Shown piece by piece: positions 16,091 through 24,823 of a stretch of DNA of 64,000 nucleotides. The position numbers and the translations under genes are program-made. The notes under the pieces are model-generated. The model was given only the letters and a program-made list of their open reading frames with translations. It had not been told where the DNA came from and searched no databases. The first letter of the stretch is position 1, and every line of letters begins with the position of its first letter. The stretch is from Lichenifustis flavocetrariae (GTDB lineage Bacteria; Pseudomonadota; Alphaproteobacteria; Rhizobiales; Beijerinckiaceae), in assembly GCF_026130545.1 (NCBI RefSeq), contig NZ_JAMOIM010000003.1, positions 292,352 through 356,351 of the forward strand, written 5' to 3'.

Positions 16091-16615
16091 ATGCCGCGAA
16101 TGTCGCCTTTAATATGCTGCGGGGTCCTGGCGCTCATGGCTCTCCACGGTCAAAACGGTCGCGCGGAGGCAAAATCTCAGGAGGCGGTGGCAATCTCCGC
16201 CACTGTCACCGGCAATGACCAAGGCGTCGGCTTCCGGGCGATGGTGATGAAACAGGCAATCGCGTACAATCTCGCCGGTACCGCGAAGAACGATGCCAAC
16301 AATATCGTCGAGTTCACGCTTCAGGGGCACCAAAAACGGATCGACAAGGCGGTGGAGACGATCCGCAGCGGTACCCGTAAATCTTCCGGCATCGAAATTG
16401 AGACCACTCCTATCGCAGCCGACCCTAAGCTCAACACGTTTACGGTCATTGACTGGACTTCAACCTCCCGGCAGATCACGACGCCTTATACGCTGATCTT
16501 TAGGCTCAGAGGCACGGACGAAACCATCTCACAGCCCGAGGCCAAGCACATTTGGCACGAGATCTTAAAGCTGACCGTCAAAGGAGATGATCTGAAAAAA
16601 CTCGGCGATGAATGA
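16091..16615 (+). CDS. Secreted acylphosphatase-like protein
   Basis: 174 aa from ATG 16091, preceded by GGGGAAG. Residues 1-27 form a signal peptide (CCGVLALMALHG...). Residues 33-105 follow the acylphosphatase pattern: ISATVTGNDQGVGFRAMV with the phosphate-binding Arg (49) and TAKNDANN with the catalytic Asn (67), then a VEF...GHQKRIDKAVETI helix. Acylphosphatases hydrolyse carboxyl-phosphates and are normally about 90-aa cytosolic enzymes. A signal peptide and a C-terminal extension of about 70 residues are unusual. It lies 28 bp after the Tat hydrolase gene and may be co-transcribed. Confidence 0.68.
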   Translation: MPRMSPLICCGVLALMALHGQNGRAEAKSQEAVAISATVTGNDQGVGFRAMVMKQAIAYNLAGTAKNDANNIVEFTLQGHQKRIDKAVETIRSGTRKSSGIEIETTPIAADPKLNTFTVIDWTSTSRQITTPYTLIFRLRGTDETISQPEAKHIWHEILKLTVKGDDLKKLGDE

Positions 16616-16749
16616 TTCGTATGATGCATCCGGCCGGGATGCGCCCAAGAGTTGCCGTTGGCCGATCGCCACCTCCCGGTCGTTCAACGAGGTGAAAGCT
16701 CAGGTCCATGCCCTCGCGAGGGCTGCACATCTGCAACGTCCGACGCTGT

Positions 16750-17664
16750 TCAATTCGGCGGTTGGGATCTGTTCATATGTCGCAGTCGCGCCGCCAGCTC
16801 GTCGGCTCGCGCGAGGAACTTGGCGAGTATCGGCGACTTGTTGCCGGCGCGAAACCCAAGCATGAGGTCGATGGTAGGCTGCTCACCGGACAGAGGGCGG
16901 CTGACCATCGCAGGCGGCAAATAGACCTCGATCGAAGCCGGCAACAGGGCAACACCATCGTTGGCTTGAACAAGCGACATCGCCATAGCGAAGTTGTCGA
17001 TCTCAAAACTCGGTACGACGGACACCCCGACGCGCTCCAGATAGCCGTAGACCACCTCGCGCAAAATTCGCGGTACGGGTGAAATCCCGATGAAGGTTTC
17101 CGCCGCCAAGTCCCGTGGATCGACCGATGCTCGTGCCGCGAGGGGGTGGCCGGCATTCAGGACGGCGACCAGTGGCTCGCTGAGCACATGCCGGAACTCG
17201 AGATCGCTCGTTGGCTCGCGCCGCAGGAACGCCACGTCGAGCCGACCGCGCAGAAGATCCTCGGCGAGATCGACGGAGAAGCCGCTGAACACCCGGACCT
17301 CCAGCCCTGGAAGATCATTGCGAAGGAGGCTCGTTGTCGGGGGAATGCAGTCACCCTCGTGCCCAACGAGGAAGCCGATTGCGAAGACGGGCTTGGCGGG
17401 CTGCGCGATCCGCCGGGCAGCCTCGACCGCGGCGTGAGCCTGCGCGATCGCCAGGCGGGCATGGTCGAGAAAGACGCGACCGGCATCGGTCATTTCGACG
17501 CCGCGTGCGCTACGCCGCAAGAGCTGTGTTCCGACCTCGTGTTCAAGATTCCGGATTTGGCGGCTCAAGGAAGGCTGCGCCGTGTGCAGCCGCCTTTCGG
17601 CCGCGAGCTTGACGCTGCCTTCCTCAGCGACGGCCACGAAGTAGCGTAGATGCCGAAGCTCCAT
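16750..17664 (-). CDS. LysR-family transcriptional regulator
   Basis: 304 aa from ATG 17664. The winged helix-turn-helix is in residues 1-60 (RHLRYFVAVAEEGSVKLAAE, then LHTAQPSLSRQIRNLE), followed by a periplasmic-binding-like effector domain (about 90-295). It is divergent from an SDR gene 119 bp away, with a CTAT-N11-ATAG site between, the classic LysR arrangement. It probably activates the SDR gene in response to a small metabolite and represses itself. Confidence 0.92.
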   Translation of the reverse strand: MELRHLRYFVAVAEEGSVKLAAERRLHTAQPSLSRQIRNLEHEVGTQLLRRSARGVEMTDAGRVFLDHARLAIAQAHAAVEAARRIAQPAKPVFAIGFLVGHEGDCIPPTTSLLRNDLPGLEVRVFSGFSVDLAEDLLRGRLDVAFLRREPTSDLEFRHVLSEPLVAVLNAGHPLAARASVDPRDLAAETFIGISPVPRILREVVYGYLERVGVSVVPSFEIDNFAMAMSLVQANDGVALLPASIEVYLPPAMVSRPLSGEQPTIDLMLGFRAGNKSPILAKFLARADELAARLRHMNRSQPPN

Positions 17665-17673
17665 GACGAAGAC

Positions 17674-17692
17674 CTATCTCTCCGAGGCATAG
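17674..17692. promoter_or_regulatory. LysR-type binding site (T-N11-A)
   Basis: CTAT (17674-17677), 11 bases, then ATAG (17689-17692) form a symmetric T-N11-A box between the divergent LysR and SDR genes, 9 bp from the regulator's start codon. Position and symmetry match LysR recognition sites; not tested. Confidence 0.5.
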
Positions 17693-17783
17693 CCGCAACT
17701 TACAAAGTCTTATCTTACGAACGTGGCAGCGCCTAGATGTGCGCCGCTGCCCCGCGACGGGCTGCGTCGCCATGGAGGGATGA

Positions 17784-18527
17784 ATGACTGCGAAGCTCGA
17801 AGGCAAGACCGCTCTGGTCACTGGTGCGTCGCGTGGCATTGGGGCTGCGATTGCGAAGCGGTTGGCCGCAGACGGGGCTCGGGTGGCGATCACCTACACG
17901 CGCGGCGCGGACGCGGCCGCCGAGGTCGTCAGAGCGATCGAGGGCGCGGGCGGACGAGCCATCGCGGTCCGGGCCGACGCAGCCGACGCCGCTGCCGTCC
18001 GGGCAGCGATCGATCGAACCGTCACGACATTCGGCGGCCTTGATATCCTGGTCAACAATGCCGGTACCGCCATCCCCAAGCCGTTCGAGGAGACGACGCT
18101 CGAGGAGATAGACCGGGTGGTCGACATTAACCTGCGGGGGGTGTTCATCGCGACGCATGCCGCGCTCAGGCACATACCACAGGGAGGCCGCATCATCACG
18201 ATCGGTTCCTGCGTCGGCGAGCGTATGGGCACGCCCGGTCTTGTTGCCTATTCAGCAACCAAGGGCGCCGTAAAGATGTTCACGCAAGGGTTAGCACGCG
18301 AGGTGGGTCCGCGTGGCATCACGGTCAACAACGTCCAGCCTGGCCCGATCGATACCGACCTCAACCCGGCTGCGGGAAGCTGGGCCGATCCGCAGATCGC
18401 CAATACCGCGCTCAAGCGTTATGGCCATGTCGACGACATCGCTGCCATGGTTGCCTTCGTGGCCGGGCCGGAAGCGGGCTACATCACCGGCGCAAGCCTG
18501 ACGGTCGACGGCGGCACCAACGCGTAA
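17784..18527 (+). CDS. Short-chain dehydrogenase/reductase
   Basis: 247 aa from ATG 17784, with GGAGGG upstream. Classical SDR: NAD(P)-binding TGASRGIG (residues 14-21), NNAG (about 91), catalytic Ser in IGSCVGER and YSATK (Tyr/Lys), plus the C-terminal TGASLTVDGG. FabG-like oxidoreductases act on 3-oxoacyl or sugar/aromatic alcohol substrates. Basic residues after the glycine motif (TYTRG) favour NADP(H). Control by the divergent LysR protein points to an inducible catabolic or detoxifying role. Confidence 0.9.
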   Translation: MTAKLEGKTALVTGASRGIGAAIAKRLAADGARVAITYTRGADAAAEVVRAIEGAGGRAIAVRADAADAAAVRAAIDRTVTTFGGLDILVNNAGTAIPKPFEETTLEEIDRVVDINLRGVFIATHAALRHIPQGGRIITIGSCVGERMGTPGLVAYSATKGAVKMFTQGLAREVGPRGITVNNVQPGPIDTDLNPAAGSWADPQIANTALKRYGHVDDIAAMVAFVAGPEAGYITGASLTVDGGTNA

Positions 18528-18787
18528 CGAAGACCTGCCGAACGCTTCAGCTCCGGTGAGTTCGGGCCCGCGTCAAAAAGTTGGTCCGACCGAGGCCGGC
18601 GCCGATGACGGACAAGCCGATGGAAATTCCTTCAACAACGCTGAATCGAGCAATGCATCAGCTTAACCCTGTGCGCTCCTATGAAAAGCCCGCTCACACG
18701 CTTTTGGGCTCATCAACCGGCCGTTTGGTGGCGCCGCGCCCATGTTCGCCATTCAGCTGAAGACCCGCACCCGACGGCGCGGCTTTC

Positions 18788-19086
18788 TCACGTTGCGCGG
18801 CAACTGCGCTCAGCGGGAATCTCGCGCCACACCGCCGCGTCAAAGCATAAGATTCTGAACAACACCAGTATGGTACAAGCGAGCACGATAATCCACTCGG
18901 GATCCCCTACCCGAGCGCCGCCACGACGCCAACGCCGCCGACCAATGCGACAAGCGCCGTTCGGACCCAGGCGGCATAGGTGAGCTCCGTAGCGAAAACG
19001 GTGCGGTTCTCCGATAGGATCGTGCGCCGATCGACACTGCTCTCAACGCGCCCAGCCTTCGCGTCGGTCCACTCTTCGCTATCCAT
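18788..19086 (-). pseudogene. DUF202 (YidH-like) membrane protein, frameshifted
   Basis: From ATG 19086 the minus strand reads MDSEEWTDAKAGRVESSVDR, then TVFATELTYAAWVRTALVAL and a glycine-rich membrane segment, the DUF202 signature (RTxxAxERTFxAWxRTAL). It meets a TAG near 18909. The next frame supplies the second membrane helix (EWIIVLACTILVLFRIL). A one-base change near GGGTAGGGG explains the break. Small inner-membrane protein of unknown role, now dead. Confidence 0.65.
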
Positions 19087-19109
19087 GGAGATTCCCGGCC
19101 GTTCGAACC

Positions 19110-20204
19110 TCAGACGGCGGTCACCCGGATGCGATGCCAGGCAGCACTCAGGTAGCCTTTGAAGTTCCAGACTTCGTCCGGCTGGGCTGGCTGAGTCTGC
19201 CCGGCCGCGTCCCAGGCGCGCACGACAAGTTCATGCTGGCCGGCGGGAATGTCGATTGTCGTGTGCCAGAACGTCCAGCTCCAGCGCGCGTTGCCGTGGT
19301 CCTCGATCGTCGCCTGCCGCCACTCCCGGCCGCCGTTCATCGAAACATCGACGCGAGTGATCGCGCGATCGGTCGCGATGGCGTAACCCTTGATCTTCGT
19401 CTTGCCGGCGCTCAACTCGGCCCCGGCGACCGGTTCGCAGATAGCGGCGTTCAGCGGCATTTCGTAAATGGTCGTTCCGCGCGCGGGATCCTGGGTCTCC
19501 TTGTGCATGTCGGGTGGAAACAGAAGATAGTCCTTCGCCTGCTGGAAGGCGTCGGACGGTTCGTCCTGTACCCGGATCTCGCCAACCCACTTGGCGCTGC
19601 GCACCCCGGCGTAGCCCGGCACGACGATCCGCAGAGGCGCTCCATGCTCCACGTTGAGCGGCTCTCCATTCATCGCCCAGGCCAGCAGGACCTCGCCCGA
19701 CCTTGCTTTGGTCATGGGGATCGAGACGCCATAAGGCGCATCCTCGGCTCCCTCATTTTCGGCGATGTCGACCGCGTCGAAGGCGACATGCAGGTCATCC
19801 CCTTCGGCCGCGTCCGCGGCCCGCAGGATGTCGGCCAAGGGCACGCCCGTCCATTCGGCGTTGCCGATCGCCCCGGGAGCCCAGGGATCGCCGGTGGTCT
19901 TCTCCACCTGCTGCAGGTCGGCCCGGCGGTTGCCGGCACATTGCATGACGGCCGTAACCGTCTTCGGCGTGAAGCGGCGTCGCAGGTCGTCGACCGTGAG
20001 ATCGAGCCGCTGACCTACTTTGCCCCTCACCCGCACCTTGTGGGTCTCAACATCGAGGTCAGGCAAGTTGCCGTGCGAGCGAATGTAAAAATCAGCCGTC
20101 TTCGTGACGAAGCCACTCCGCAGCCGATCAAGCGGCGGCTCGGCGTTCAGCGGCTCCTCGCTATGCACGATAAGGTCGGGCTTGGCGCGAGACAGGCCGA
20201 ACAT
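19110..20204 (-). CDS. Sulfite-oxidase-family molybdopterin oxidoreductase
   Basis: 364 aa; ATG 20204 follows CGGAG with 7-base spacing. The Moco domain (about 25-235) includes TAVMQCAGNRR with the molybdenum-ligating Cys89, then VPGYAGVRSAKWV. The C-terminal Mo-co dimerisation domain is seen in ITRVDVSMNGGREWRQA and WDAAGQTQP. No heme domain and no signal peptide are visible, so it resembles plant-type or soluble sulfite oxidases. It probably oxidises sulfite to sulfate. An SLC13-type anion permease lies 55 bp upstream on the same strand, supporting handling of a sulfur oxyanion. Confidence 0.87.
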   Translation of the reverse strand: MFGLSRAKPDLIVHSEEPLNAEPPLDRLRSGFVTKTADFYIRSHGNLPDLDVETHKVRVRGKVGQRLDLTVDDLRRRFTPKTVTAVMQCAGNRRADLQQVEKTTGDPWAPGAIGNAEWTGVPLADILRAADAAEGDDLHVAFDAVDIAENEGAEDAPYGVSIPMTKARSGEVLLAWAMNGEPLNVEHGAPLRIVVPGYAGVRSAKWVGEIRVQDEPSDAFQQAKDYLLFPPDMHKETQDPARGTTIYEMPLNAAICEPVAGAELSAGKTKIKGYAIATDRAITRVDVSMNGGREWRQATIEDHGNARWSWTFWHTTIDIPAGQHELVVRAWDAAGQTQPAQPDEVWNFKGYLSAAWHRIRVTAV

Positions 20205-20259
20205 GAGGCAACTCCGAATGATCTGCCTCAACGCGCCAGAGGCGTTTGCGTCGTCGGCA

Positions 20260-22020
20260 TCAACGCGTAAGCGGCCAGAAATATGCAATGAGAGGCGTCC
20301 CAGCGACGACCACCAGGATGGAGAGCGGGAAGCCAAGGCGGGCGTAATCGCCGAAGCGATAGCCGCCGGGGCCCATGACCAGCGTGTTGCACTGATGGCC
20401 GATGGGAGTCAGGAAGTCGCAGCCTGCGCCAAGCGCCACCGCCATCAGAAACGGGTCCGGGTTGAGCCCGAGCTTGGTCGCGAGGGTCCCGGCGATGGGA
20501 CCCATCACCAGCACGGTCGGGGCGTTGTGAAAGAACGGTGTGACCGCCATTGCGATCACCATGATGACGCCGATCGTCAGGTTTGGACTCATGCCATGGA
20601 TGACGGTCTCGAGCGATCGGGCCAGAAGGTCTGTGCCACCCGTCTCGCGCACCGCGTGGCTCAGCGGGATCAACGCGCCGAGCAAGAACAAGATGTGCCA
20701 CTCCACCGTCCGGTAGGCCTCGTGCATGGTCATCGTGCGCAACAGCAGGAGTACCACCGCGGCACCGAAGAACGCCACCGCCACCCCGACCAGATGGAAG
20801 GCCACAAGTGCCATCGCGACCGCGAGCACGCCGATCGGCAGCCAGGACCGTCGCGACAGACCCAGCGAGAGGGCACGCTCTGCAAGCGGCAGGATTCGCA
20901 ATTCGCCAAGGCTCTCGGGTAGTGTCGCGGATAACGATCGCATCACCACCACGTCGCCGACGCGGAAGCGCACCGTCGACAAGCGTTGCACAATGGCCTG
21001 TCCACGCCGGCTCAGAGCCACGATGCCGAGGCCATACCGCGCCTGCAGCTGCACCTGGTCGGGCGTTCTCCCGAGCAGCAGGGAATGGTCGGTCACCACC
21101 CCTTCGACGATGGTAGCCTCCCCCTGCTTCGCGTCGTGGGTGGCAAGACGAAGACCCGCATGCGCGATCAACCCATCGAGACTTTCCGGTTCACCCTTGA
21201 GGAGAAGCACGTCATCGGCTTTGAGAATGGACTGCGGGGTGGGGGCGTAGCGCCGAAATCGCTCGCGTACGATCCCGACCACCGCGACATCGCCTTCCTG
21301 CATGGCTTCGAGAAAAGCCACCGGGCGCCCGACGGCCGGCGATCCCGACGGCAGGATCACTTCCGCTGTGTAGCGCTCGATGGTGAAAGCCGCGTCCATG
21401 GAGGTGGCCGCCTGACGCTTCGGGAGCAGCCTCCAACCGACGGCTAGAAACGCGATGCTGCACAGCGCGATGGTCAAGCCCACGGGCGTATAGTCGAACA
21501 TGCCGAATGGCTGGCCGAACATGTCGGCCCGGACCTTCGCGATAATGATGTTGGGCGACGTGCCGACAAGCGTCACGACGCCGCCGACGAGCGAGGCGGC
21601 CGCCATCGGCATCAGCAGCGACGACGGTGATACCTTGTGTCGACGGGCGAGTTGGAGCGCGATCGGCATGAAGATCGCGAGAGCCCCGACGTTCTTGGTC
21701 ACCATCGAGAGGAGCAGGACACAGCCCGACAGCACCGGGACCTGGATCGCCGCGGTGCGAAGCCGCGGCAGCACAGGCCGCATGATCGCCTCGACCACGC
21801 CCGACCGGGCAATACAGGCGCTGACCACGAGCGCCGCCGCGATGATGACCACGATCTCATCGGAGAAGCCCTCGAAGGCATGTTTCTCGGGAACGACTCC
21901 GATGACGACACCGACGAGCAGTGCCAGCATGGCGACGAGATCGTATGGCAGCCGGCCCCAGATGAAGAGGCCGATCGTTGTCGCCAGAAGGCCGAATGCC
22001 AAACACTGGTCGAGTGTCAT
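20260..22020 (-). CDS. SLC13/DASS-family anion permease with TrkA-C domains
   Basis: 586 aa from ATG 22020. N- and C-terminal membrane halves (about residues 5-195 and 400-580) flank two TrkA-C (RCK_C) domains (about 205-380; one is EVILPSGSPAVGRPVAFLEA). Signature stretches are VTLVGTSPNIIIAKV and MGPGGYRFGDYARLGFPL. Proteins of this layout move sulfate, sulfite or dicarboxylates with Na+. The neighbouring sulfite-oxidase gene downstream suggests import or export of sulfite, sulfate or a sulfonate-derived anion. Specificity is inferred from context only. Confidence 0.87.
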   Translation of the reverse strand: MTLDQCLAFGLLATTIGLFIWGRLPYDLVAMLALLVGVVIGVVPEKHAFEGFSDEIVVIIAAALVVSACIARSGVVEAIMRPVLPRLRTAAIQVPVLSGCVLLLSMVTKNVGALAIFMPIALQLARRHKVSPSSLLMPMAAASLVGGVVTLVGTSPNIIIAKVRADMFGQPFGMFDYTPVGLTIALCSIAFLAVGWRLLPKRQAATSMDAAFTIERYTAEVILPSGSPAVGRPVAFLEAMQEGDVAVVGIVRERFRRYAPTPQSILKADDVLLLKGEPESLDGLIAHAGLRLATHDAKQGEATIVEGVVTDHSLLLGRTPDQVQLQARYGLGIVALSRRGQAIVQRLSTVRFRVGDVVVMRSLSATLPESLGELRILPLAERALSLGLSRRSWLPIGVLAVAMALVAFHLVGVAVAFFGAAVVLLLLRTMTMHEAYRTVEWHILFLLGALIPLSHAVRETGGTDLLARSLETVIHGMSPNLTIGVIMVIAMAVTPFFHNAPTVLVMGPIAGTLATKLGLNPDPFLMAVALGAGCDFLTPIGHQCNTLVMGPGGYRFGDYARLGFPLSILVVVAGTPLIAYFWPLTR

Positions 22021-22179
22021 CACGTTTTCACTGCTCGTTTGGCTGACTGTTCGGCCCGATCGATGCTAGAAACGATGCGAGATGCGGTTGCTTCAGGCCG
22101 TGGCCTTATGGTCCGGCCTAGCGGTCGAGCGGCGCGCCTCATCAGAGCCACGATGCCGCGAACCACGAAGGCAAAGGCC

Positions 22180-22785
22180 ATGAACGGCGGTGTACTCGAG
22201 GCGTTCAACCGCTTGCTCGGCCATCATGCGGACCGAGACGGCCAGGCATCGGCGCTGGAGGAGCTGTCCGTCGAACCGGAGGATGCAATATCGAGTGGCG
22301 GCCCAGCCCGGCGTGACCGAGGACTGGGGCTGCCGCAGGAGATCCTGCAACGGGCGTTGGCACAGAAGATCCTCGACGGGTGGTTGCAGAACCGCAATCA
22401 GGTGCTCGTACCTCTCACGCTGCGTCTTGGCCAGCTCCGGGCGGACGACGTCGAACTGTTGATGCGCTTCGCCGCAGCGTCTCTGCATTTGGCTTCGTCG
22501 GCAGACCAGGAGGCGCAGGCCGCCGTTACCCGATGGCTGCGCTCCATCGGCGCCGTTGAAAATGCAATCGTCGTGTTCGAGCGGGCACTGCAAGCACCAA
22601 GCGCTTTGAACACACTGCTCGACCGTGTCCTGGCGCGGCACCTCGACGCTTATGCTTATGCGATCGCCGCAATGGCGGCAGACCTCCGGGTCGTGTCCGG
22701 CCGGCTCTATGCTGATTTCGTTGCGGCGCGGCTTGCGCTGCCGGCTGACGCTGTTCGATCGATCAACCGACGCTTTCGCCGATGA
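22180..22785 (+). CDS. TerB/DUF533-like hypothetical protein
   Basis: 201 aa from ATG 22180 (GAAGGCAAAGG upstream; ATG 22153 is an alternative). The C-terminal 110 residues follow the helical TerB/DUF533 pattern (ELLMRFAAASLHLASSADQE, then AYAIAAMAADLRVVSGRLYA), but the usual acidic metal-binding residues are mostly replaced. The N-terminal part is low-complexity and lacks the membrane anchor of YebE. Its stop codon directly abuts that of the convergent CBS gene. Distant family link; function unknown. Confidence 0.55.
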   Translation: MNGGVLEAFNRLLGHHADRDGQASALEELSVEPEDAISSGGPARRDRGLGLPQEILQRALAQKILDGWLQNRNQVLVPLTLRLGQLRADDVELLMRFAAASLHLASSADQEAQAAVTRWLRSIGAVENAIVVFERALQAPSALNTLLDRVLARHLDAYAYAIAAMAADLRVVSGRLYADFVAARLALPADAVRSINRRFRR

Positions 22786-23217
22786 TCAGGATTGGTCTTC
22801 AGATTCCGTGAGGCCGCTCAGGGCGCTTTGCAGGAGCTCGCTGTCGACCAGCAGTTTCCGCGCGAGATCAGCCAGGGTAACGACCCCGGTGACGCGACCG
22901 TGATCGTTGCGGATCGGCAGGCGCCGGATGTGATTTGCCATCATCAAGTCCATTGCGGTCTGAAGGGTGTCGACATCCCGGCCCGTGATCGCCGGCCGGG
23001 ACGTGACCGCGCCGACCCGAACGGACGCTGGATCGAGGCCAGCTGCGACGACACGAAACAGGATGTCGCGATCCGTCAACATGCCCTCGATGTTCTCCGG
23101 CGTACCCACAGGAAGGCCGCCGACGTCGAGTTCTCCCATGAGCTCGGCTGCATCTTTGACGCTCGCTTCGGCCGCGACGAACTCGACTGTATCGCTCATG
23201 ACATCAATGATCTTCAT
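22786..23217 (-). CDS. CBS-domain-pair protein
   Basis: 143 aa from ATG 23217; the frame stays open far upstream, but that part belongs to a dead aminotransferase gene. Two CBS motifs: MKIIDVMSDTVEFVAAEASV to LTDRDILFRVVAAG (about 1-75) and RDVDTLQTAMDLMMANHIRR to VTLADLARKLL (about 85-130). Stand-alone CBS pairs bind adenine nucleotides and usually tune partner proteins; no partner is evident here. The protein is well preserved. Confidence 0.85.
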   Translation of the reverse strand: MKIIDVMSDTVEFVAAEASVKDAAELMGELDVGGLPVGTPENIEGMLTDRDILFRVVAAGLDPASVRVGAVTSRPAITGRDVDTLQTAMDLMMANHIRRLPIRNDHGRVTGVVTLADLARKLLVDSELLQSALSGLTESEDQS

Positions 23218-23474
23218 CAGGGCGGATCCGATCTGCACGCGCAGTTCTGCATTTTCCGCATATCGCACGAGGCACGAACAATCGCGAGAGTGCGGGTACC
23301 ACCTGGCCACGAGGCCAAGCGGCTGAGTTCTAAAGGCCCAACCATCGCGGCACACGCGCTTTGTAGTCCACCCATTGTGCGCCAATCGCACGCGCAGGTG
23401 GGCCGGATCGGCAATGCGGCGCAGCGAAAGACGCGGAGATTTCAGCGAGAACTGAGACAGGCACCTGGAGACGT

Positions 23475-23715
23475 TCAGCCGCTCAGCAAAAGAGACGACC
23501 TGATCGACCTGGTCGCTGTCGTTATAGAAGTGCAACGAGAGCCGAACGCGTCCATGGCGGACGGACGTCACGACGCCCGCTCCGGTCAACCGCGCTGCGG
23601 CGTCGGACCGCGGTGGCTGAATAGAGAAGATCGTCGAGCCGTGCGCGGCGCCGTAGTCGAGGAAGTCGTCGCTGTCTCCTGGAGAGGTTGGCGCAAACAG
23701 CCGGCAAGATCCGCG
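23475..23715 (-). pseudogene. Class V aminotransferase, C-terminal remnant
   Basis: The minus strand reads FAPTSPGDSDDFLDYGAAHG, STIFSIQPPRSDAAARL and then VRHGRVRLSLHFYNDSDQVD. The last part is the conserved C-terminal signature of SufS/isopenicillin-N-epimerase-like PLP enzymes (GVxxSVRxGxxRxSxHFYN). The PLP domain is absent, and the frame runs on without a stop into the CBS gene. Only about 75 codons remain. Confidence 0.65.
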
Positions 23716-23835
23716 TTATAGCTGCCGATCTTGTCGACGCCGATCTCGTGATGGGGCTATCGACACTCATCCAAAACCCGTTTAGCTGGGATTGTGGCTC
23801 ACATGCTAGCATTGGCACTACCGTGATGTTCCCGC

Positions 23836-24726
23836 TCATGGCTCGCCCTCCACGCGCAACCAATCGATAAAAGCGCCTAACAACGGAGTCTTGCTGGCAT
23901 CGAACGGGACGAGGGCGACGTAGCCGGTGCGCGGGACGGTGATCGTGGGGAACGGCGTGACGAGGCGCCCCGCCAGCACGTCCGCTTGCAGGACAGGCAG
24001 CGGCCCCACCCCGATACCGAACCCGTCGACGACGGCCTGGAGCGTGACGAAAAAGTGGTCGAAGACACGCCGCCGCTGGTTGGATCGATGGGCAAGCCCA
24101 GCGCGATCCAGCCAATCGGACCAATCCCCTGGACGCGTCTCGCTTCCTAGGAGCACGTGGCCGACGATGTCGGAAGGGTGTCGCAGAGGGTCGCGTTCCA
24201 ACAGCGCCGGGCTGGCGATCAGAGTATCGACCTCCTTCAGGAAGGGTGTCGCCTGGTACTGCGGCCAGGCGCTTCGCTCGGCCGACCCTCGCCGGATGGC
24301 GACGTCGAAGCCGCCGCGCAGTTCGTCATGAAGCGTCGTCACCGTCGTGACCGCCACCTCGACCTGCGGCCGCCCGGCGTGGAACCGCTCAAGGCGCGGG
24401 ATCAGCCAGCGCAGGGCGAAGGTGGTCGGAGCGCTGACGCGCAGGATCTGCCTCGCCGACGGGCGTCCGCACGCCTCGGCCGCGGCGGTCATCCGATCGA
24501 AGGACAGGCTCACCTCGGCCGCGAAGGCGCGGGCGGCGGGCGTGGCGGTCATGCGTCGACCGGTCCGGACGAACAGCCGCTGGCCGAGCCAGGTTTCGAG
24601 CAGCGCGATCTGCCGGCTGACGGCACCATGGGTCAGGCCGAGTTCGGCGCCGGCTTCGGCGTAGCTGCTCGTCCGGGCAGCGATCTCGAAGACGCGCAAG
24701 GCGTTCAGCGGAAGAGGACGGCGCAT
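23836..24726 (-). CDS. LysR-family regulator (GcvA-like)
   Basis: 296 aa from ATG 24726. LPLNALRVFEIAARTSSYAE with LTHGAVSRQIALLE is the GcvA-type LysR helix-turn-helix; the effector domain spans about 90-290. It diverges from an MFS transporter gene 97 bp away, and repeated CCCGTGAG boxes lie between them. A role in controlling that transporter is likely. Confidence 0.92.
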   Translation of the reverse strand: MRRPLPLNALRVFEIAARTSSYAEAGAELGLTHGAVSRQIALLETWLGQRLFVRTGRRMTATPAARAFAAEVSLSFDRMTAAAEACGRPSARQILRVSAPTTFALRWLIPRLERFHAGRPQVEVAVTTVTTLHDELRGGFDVAIRRGSAERSAWPQYQATPFLKEVDTLIASPALLERDPLRHPSDIVGHVLLGSETRPGDWSDWLDRAGLAHRSNQRRRVFDHFFVTLQAVVDGFGIGVGPLPVLQADVLAGRLVTPFPTITVPRTGYVALVPFDASKTPLLGAFIDWLRVEGEP

Positions 24727-24731
24727 TCTGA

Positions 24732-24791
24732 CCCGTGAGAAAATTCGGCAATACCCGTGAGCATGCCCAGCCTAGTCGAGGAAATCTCACG
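24732..24791. promoter_or_regulatory. Repeated CCCGTGAG boxes between LysR and MFS genes
   Basis: CCCGTGAG occurs at 24732-24739 and 24754-24761 (22 bp apart, two helical turns) and inverted as CTCACG at 24786-24791. Spacing on one DNA face between divergent genes suggests cooperative binding by the LysR protein. Inference only. Confidence 0.45.
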
Positions 24792-24823
24792 AGCATAGGG
24801 TTCGGCCTCCAAGGGCACCTCAT

